DNA of 64,000 bases, from the NCBI GenBank assembly GCA_015227615.1, contig JAALGZ010000001.1, forward strand, positions 1,984,001 to 2,048,000. Reading direction: 5' to 3'. Every line of letters starts with the position of its first letter. Within the stretch, counting starts at the first letter, position 1. The position numbers and the translations under genes were made by a program. Below the pieces are notes generated by a model, which saw only the letters and a list, made by a program, of their open reading frames with translations, did no database searches and had not been told where the DNA came from. This document shows positions 58,211 through 64,000 of this stretch, one piece after another. This DNA is from Labyrinthula sp. Ha. Taxonomy: Eukaryota; Sar; Bigyra; Labyrinthulida; Labyrinthulaceae.

Positions 58211-61200
58211 AAATAATTTTTAGCCATAGAAATTTAGATCATGGGCCAATACTTTAATAAGAATAATTTAACAATCAAAACAATTTTATAAATATTACTC
58301 ATTATCAAAGTGTGTAACACAGGGAACAAACTCGTTGAAAAATTACAAATACTTTATATCTCACCCAAATCGTAGTTCTCAAACTAAATACAATAAAGTG
58401 AAAAACCAAGAACTAGAGCTTTACTTTTAGATGTATACTGCAAAGATGGAGTCGTGAGTTAGCGAAGTATTTAAAGGGTGTTGCAGAATTTAAATCGGTA
58501 AAACTTTAAAAAGATGCTATTTTTCTAATGCATCCTGGGAAGTATTCATATATAACCGAGCTAGCAAGATAAGAGAAAGAAAAATAAACTTCAAAACCGT
58601 AATTGTGGCAAATACGTTATATTTATATATGATGAAGAAGTTACTGATGGTGGGGTCAAGTGTACTTTTACGCAGATACAAAATGGGATGTTGATGACAC
58701 TATCAACTAGCTTCATGAAAAAAAGCCAAAATATATTAGCATTCATAAATAACAACAACACATTATTCAATTATTCATACAGAGTAAAAGCAAGTATTTT
58801 CATTAAATATGAGAATTCCAGTATTCAGCTGGTTTTCACCTAAAAGGATTCTAGTCTAGTTCCTTCTACTTCTTGGAAGATATCGTAGAGCTATTTGTTT
58901 CAATTGAGGAAATACAAGCTCTATTAGAAAAAAATGTAACATGTACATTCTAAAGTTTATATGAATTGCTTCTCATTAAAAACGAATCAGAAAATGACGG
59001 AGGCACCATACTTGCTATAAACAAAGATGAGGCAGCATATGCGATTGTACTTGCCTGCATTCATCACATTGAGAATGTGGTCAAACTGAACTTATTGTCT
59101 CACTCTACCGAAGTGTGGTTTATAGCTCTCTCACGTCATGCTAAAAGAGTTATATAAACTCTATATGGAATTGAGTAATCTCAGCTACATCTACATGTAA
59201 CAAACATCTTGAACTCAAGAATTTTCCTCTCACGAAGCAACATGTTTTGCGTATATTTTTTCTTTAAACCTCAATAATGCTCCTCAAGTTGCTTTTGAAC
59301 AAGTTTTCCTCAAATTCAAGGTTTCTTGAATTTCAAGAGTTCATGTTCCTCAGATTTGGATTTCTGTATTTTAAAGGATTTTTTGTTTCAGCACGTATCT
59401 GGCGATGTTTATAGATAAAGCTTTAAAAGGTAGATGTTTATTTTTTTTCATTCCAGCTCTAAAGTATTTATTTGCTCTTACTCGAAGATATTCAAAAATA
59501 TTTTTCTGTTATGCCTTTTGCTGTATTAAAGCTTCAATTCAGTCTGTACTGTGCTTCAACAACCCCGCTCGCTGACAATATACCAGTGTAATAACGTGCT
59601 ACGTGCTGGCAACCCTTAGCCCATTAAAATGTACCTCACTTTTAGCACACTCACCTTACCAAGAACTACTTGATATGAACTAGAAATAAAAGTGTACTGA
59701 ATATATATAAGTGAAGCAAAGTCGTCTATAATTCTCATGTGGGCTGTATTTTTTACTTTGGTAGGCAATATTTCCCTCTAATGGTTTATCAATTCGGTTC
59801 CAGTGCCACTACGGAACGATGAAGAGTCAAAAGGCAAAATTCTAACATATGCCCATAAGCAATTACTGAAAATTTTGCTATCCTATATTATATAAAGAGA
59901 AGGCATTCATCGAGTTATGTATGGTTTTTGCATTATGCCTGAGATCTCAAATCTTGTCAGTCTTAACTTATGCTGCATGTTAATTCAATGATAATGAATA
60001 GATCATTTTCTTACCTAAAGCTTGTCTATTAAGTATTGTCAATACTGACTTGAATATATTGATTGATTGTTACTAAGTCCTAGTTTCCTCCACTGAATCA
60101 GCAAGCTTGTCCTAGATGCGTACTATTCCCCGACTGTTTCTACATTGGACGTCTCGTTTTATGGAAGCGTTTATGTGCCACAAAAAGTAATTTTTCTAGG
60201 TCATTTAGTTCATCATGATGAGGTTCATGTACTGAATGGGTACCATCGAGGCTCTTAATACAACCAGCATGATTAGATGAAAACAAAGTCAAAGGTTTCT
60301 TGTTGATGATATTAATCAATGTGGGAGTCAATCGACTAATGGTACTTCTAATAATGTGCATGCCCACTTGAAACTTAACCAAAACAAGCTATTCTAATCT
60401 GTCCAGAAAAGGTTTTCAGGGAAAATGTAATCGCTCCAAAGATATGACATTTTAAAGGCCTGTTAATGCTGTAATATTGTATAACGCCGTCTATTAATAA
60501 CTTTGAAACGATAATCATGACAGGATTTTTCACAAAATACATGTAATTGCTTATGCTTGGTTTTAAAACTGGGTACTTTGTTACAACTAGGAACTCCCAA
60601 AACTAGAAACCCTTTAATCTATCAAGTATATAATAAGTTAGAGCAGTGTAGGCATAGTCCTTAGACCATGCCATTGGAGAGTTCGCTTTTCGGCTCCGCG
60701 TATTGATTACTCGAGTTTGCATAATTGAACGGAGACCAAGTGCTTTTCATTCGGCCAGCTAACGGCAGTTTGAAAGATGGAACAATCCTAGGCAGTAGCG
60801 AAGTATGCATCCCTAACTGTGCTCGTATTTCAACTTGCAGTCATATGCTTAGATGAAATACCCACATACATCTGCTAAACAGGATGCGTAACAAAACCAC
60901 ACTACCCCACCGAAATATCCACATAAGAAAAGGTTTTCAAAGAGATTCTTCTGCATCTGAAGCGGGTCATATTAATATCCATAGAACGCAGTCTAAGATT
61001 CAAGTTGGTAGGAATCTGTATCTAAGTTCCCACGTCGGTGCCTTATTATCGCACTAACATTTATTTGAGTTGTTTCTGTTATCTTATAAAAACTTCTGCT
61101 GATAAGAAAATCTACCAGTAATCAATTATTGATATATTCTAGTTATGCCTGAAAAGCATGGTCCTTTTGGCCAAAATATCCCGTAAACGGTAAACAGTAA

Positions 61201-62636
61201 ACTTCACACACCGTCTCAGCGGGAACAAAATCCGATACCCGGAATCCCGGCCGAAGAATATTTGGGTAAAGTATCTTCAAATTATGTCTTTTAAGCTGGA
61301 ACTATTTGTGCAAGTAAACAAAGGTTCTATTTTTTGTACTACTATTGAAATTAAATTGCAGAACCTTACGTTAAGAGTACTAGTATACTATATATTTAAG
61401 AGTAAGCTACTTGAGGATTATACTGCAGTTATAGCTAAAATACACAGGATACTAATTCTTTAACTTGATGGAAATGATAAAGAAATTTAAATGAAGTAGT
61501 ATTCTTAACCGTCATTTGACCATTTCTGGGACAGATTAAGCAGAATTTTTCAGATGCTGAAGTCGATAATCGTTGACTCCGTGTTTATAGTAGTTGTTAT
61601 ATGACGGAGTCTTATGATCTCCTTCACAGTAATCCTTTTGAATAGTTATTGTATTGAAGTGCAAGGTACAGCTTTGACTAGCTCTGACTTATTAAATGAA
61701 TGTCTCAGCATATATATATGTCATACAGGTTCTATATGGTTCAAAATACTTTCATCATAAAGAAAGAATATAAGTACTTTTTTCTTAGAAAATTTCATTG
61801 CTACAATATCATTACTTAATGTTTAATAAGAACAAAACCTTATTTCAAGTATTATGTAAACATATGGACATATGTAACAATATTCTTCACGGAACATTTC
61901 TGGTTTTCCAATAATAATAATAAAAAGATTAGAGGGGAGACAATTTCCGGGAATACTAAAAGAATCCAAAGTTTCGCTGTAGCCTTTTCCTACCTGGGCT
62001 CAGGGGTCCATAGAATGTATGAATGCCAATTTTCTATGTGGGTACCGCTTATAAAACATTCTTACTTATAATAGTATGCAAGGAACTTTAAATCAACGCA
62101 AACAACCTAGTATATATAGTATAGAATGACTTCCAACGCACTCAACCTTCTTCCTTTGATTTAGTCCATATCTTTAAGGTTCGATGCATAATTTCCCGGT
62201 TAAAACAATCCAAAGACCAATTATTGCAAAACTTAACACCCCGGGAAATAAAAATACGATAGAGATACAAATTTTAATGACCATTCATAAAAACCCGGGA
62301 TTTTCGTTATTCTCTCGTGACTGTACACAATTCCCGTTGATTGTCTTTCCAATACCAAAGTATATAGGTTAAACCCAAGTATAAGTTTTTTTATTGGAAA
62401 TTTCTATTTCGGGAAGAAGGTATATGAGCTTCTGAGACTGTATTAAAATCCCTTTTGACGGTGGTAGCTCCTACCAGCTGCAAGAAGTTCGCTGAAGACT
62501 GTGTATTAAGCTAAGAAGTTGTAATGTCGGAATAAAACCAGGCGTGGGGTGTTCGTAGACTAAGGTTTTCTTTTTATTCCTGCTCCGTTGTACAATATAA
62601 ACCAAATCCCAACTCTTTTACAAACCCATACACTCA

Positions 62637-63760
62637 ATGAACGCACAGGAAGCAACAAGGTATAGTGAACACAATTTAACTGCAGTGGCGATTACATCCT
62701 ATCAAGTGTTTGAATGTTTCATAATAAGAGACACAAAGCAGGTAAAGAATATTTGTACACACTTACGCATTTAGCAGTTAATCGAGCAGCGAATCCTATC
62801 TATAGAGTGCTTTGAGCACTGGCTTGCTACTAGGCAGAGAAAGGTGAAATTTCCACGCGAATCGTTTCAACGAACAGTGACTGCACATATTAGATCAGCA
62901 GACGGCAGGTTACCTTGTTCTCCTGATTAATTTCTAGACAACCTTTTGAACCTGATGTAGAAGAAGCACTACTTAAAAGAATACGCGAGTTAAGAGAGCA
63001 ACGAATAAACCCGTTTTCAATATGCTTTCGGGGTGAGTTTGGAACAACTTACAAAAGCAGAAAACTAAAATCTAGCTTTGCAAAGCTATATGGATATCAC
63101 GAAAAGCGCAAACATGCAAATCTAAAAAAACTTCTTGTATATATATTCTTGCTTTTAAAGATTAGGGAAGTAAGACAAAGCAAGAAGTTACTGGGCCAAA
63201 TAGCATTAAGAAACAACTGGCTTCTTACATGGGTATGACACTTGAAGATTTTCAGTTGAAGGAGGAAGTAGCAAATAAATACTGCAAGATGGTTTCACTT
63301 GATGCACTGTATTATCTGCTTCTCTCAGAAAATGTAAAGTTGATGGAATGCTGTTCAGAAAGCTATATATTGGGTGTGACAAAAAGAGACTTTGAATCAA
63401 TCAAAGGTATGGTCGTAGTAGTTCTTTTATTCTTCAGGGTTATCTATGCAGCAGCTTGTTAACATGGAAACTCTAGAAGTATGTTTTAAAGGTCCAAAAT
63501 ATATCGAGAACTTTGGAGATGTCAACCATCTGGTTGAAGCAACACACTCGGCTGTATATAATGCTTCTTTACTACGAGCCTTTTATCCACAATACCTTAA
63601 AGGCAAGGAGGTAACTTTTAGGAAGATCTGTAGGGTTGATACTGGATTGGCTGAGGTTATTGTACATATTGAACCTCTTGATCACAACTTGGCGAGGTTC
63701 CAGTACAAAATCGCTAAGGTCTTTTCTCCAAAGGAAGCTCCAGCGTTACCTCTCTTCTAA
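62637..63760 (+). CDS. Unassigned conserved-looking protein, 5 exons
   Basis: I reconstructed this gene by frame fitting. Exons are 62637-62741, 62775-62908, 62938-63136, 63166-63406 and 63438-63760, with introns of 33, 29, 29 and 31 nt, all GT..AG. The frame stays open to TAA and gives 333 residues starting MNAQEATRYSEHNLTAVAI. I do not recognise the family. Visible parts are a helical N-terminus, a basic segment (HWLATRQRKVKFPRES), an Arg/Glu-rich helix (EEALLKRIRELREQRI), a Lys-rich linker and a folded-looking C-terminal half. That half contains MVSLDALYYLLLSENVKLM and FGDVNHLVEATHSAVYNASL, and ends RFQYKIAKVFSPKEAPALPL. No membrane helix or signal peptide is seen. The Arg-rich helix faintly recalls helix-turn-helix proteins of the CENP-B/transposase kind, but no catalytic part follows. 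It is probably a soluble nuclear or cytosolic protein. Confidence 0.72.
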
Positions 63761-64000
63761 CTTGGTCCGGTTTCACTATTTATACTAATGTGTTTTTGTT
63801 TTTATGAGTATTGCGCGGGGAACATAGATATTTTTCATTTTGTACATAGAAATGTTTTAGAACAAGATTTCAGTTGACTGTTAGAGCAACTCAATTGTAT
63901 TAACAAGTGTTAATTGTGTAACACATACATATCTAACTTCCACCGAGCCGTTGACCTGTTCCCCAGTTATGACCTGTATTAGAGGGGTTCGAGTTTGCAC
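63761..64000. other. Right-edge flank
   Basis: This is the presumed 3' untranslated region of the five-exon gene, then sequence running out of the window. GGGGTTCGAG near the edge resembles a tRNA T-loop, but its arms do not pair, so no tRNA is called. Confidence 0.4.

Larger units (their letters stand above)
54549..62636. other. Largest gene-free region, about 8.1 kb
   Basis: No gene is supported here. It holds a 122-codon frame at 55895-56263 without recognisable motif, repeat fragments near 55.56-55.74 and 57.96-58.21 kb, a pair of mutually exclusive hairpins at 56439-56481, and short AT-rich frames. Two very short protein-like stretches that faintly recall retroelement polyproteins were dismissed. 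Small genes with many tiny introns could be missed by eye. Confidence 0.4.

Noticed and set aside
58960-59160. Short frame faintly like an LTR-retroelement RNase H region
   Set aside because: The match is short and lacks the surrounding domains and terminal repeats; it may be chance.
60140-60382. 80-codon minus-strand frame
   Set aside because: No recognisable motif, no neighbouring exon that could be joined, and AT-rich gene-free surroundings.
63970-64000. tRNA T-loop-like GGGGTTCGAG at the right edge
   Set aside because: The flanking bases do not form a T-stem, and the window ends before any acceptor stem could be judged.

Overview
This window comes from the nuclear genome of a microbial eukaryote that I cannot place more precisely. 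The sequence is AT-rich. Proteins are eukaryotic throughout (RuvB-like 2, RPF2, RTP1/TANGO6, a SPAK/OSR1-type kinase, an RGS protein, a Patched-type sterol-sensing transporter). TAA, TAG and TGA all serve as terminal stops, so the code looks standard. The most distinctive trait is intron size. Fitting reading frames to protein families gave 17 introns in seven genes, and 16 of them are only 28-33 nt. All have GT..AG ends, and one pair encloses a 9-nt microexon. About half of the genes have no intron.

Layout, left to right. An RTP1/TANGO6-like HEAT-repeat gene (minus, 1.05-3.99 kb). A full-length LINE with one intact ORF, 15-bp target-site duplications and a CCTTAA-type 3' tail (5.35-9.64 kb). 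A Patched/RND gene (11.05-14.06 kb) converging on RPF2 (minus, 14.21-15.17 kb). A two-membrane-segment glycoprotein of BK-beta-like topology (minus, 18.3-19.2 kb). A putatively myristoylated protein with three cyclic-nucleotide domains and an RGS domain (minus, 19.6-21.3 kb). A tight cluster at 25.9-31.4 kb: RUVBL2 (minus), a chitobiase-like GH18 gene (plus, starts 37 bp apart) and a repeat/proline-rich scaffold protein (minus). A decayed relative of the LINE (32.05-33.6 kb). A SPAK/OSR1-type kinase with five introns (34.25-35.75 kb). A second tight cluster at 39.3-42.8 kb: a UBA-zinc finger-PUB protein, a MORN-like protein and gamma-glutamyl phosphate reductase. A type II membrane SGNH/PC-esterase-like protein (49.2-50.4 kb). 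A membrane-anchored cytochrome c peroxidase (53.2-54.5 kb). An unrecognised five-exon gene (62.6-63.8 kb).

Gene density is very uneven. Within the clusters neighbouring genes are 2-70 bp apart, while gaps of 3-8 kb hold no gene I can support. The gaps contain AT-rich sequence, a dispersed repeat sharing GGCACAAAATCGTGG-like and GATAATCAGAAT-like cores, and several strong hairpins. The genes do not form one pathway. Themes are housekeeping (ribosome assembly, RNA polymerase assembly, chromatin ATPase, Cdc48 adaptor, proline synthesis, peroxide removal) and signalling (cyclic nucleotide/RGS, STE20 kinase, two-TM glycoprotein). No single undescribed system is obvious. The best leads are the ultra-short introns with their microexon, the CNB-CNB-CNB-RGS fusion, the FY-repeat scaffold protein and the unassigned five-exon gene.
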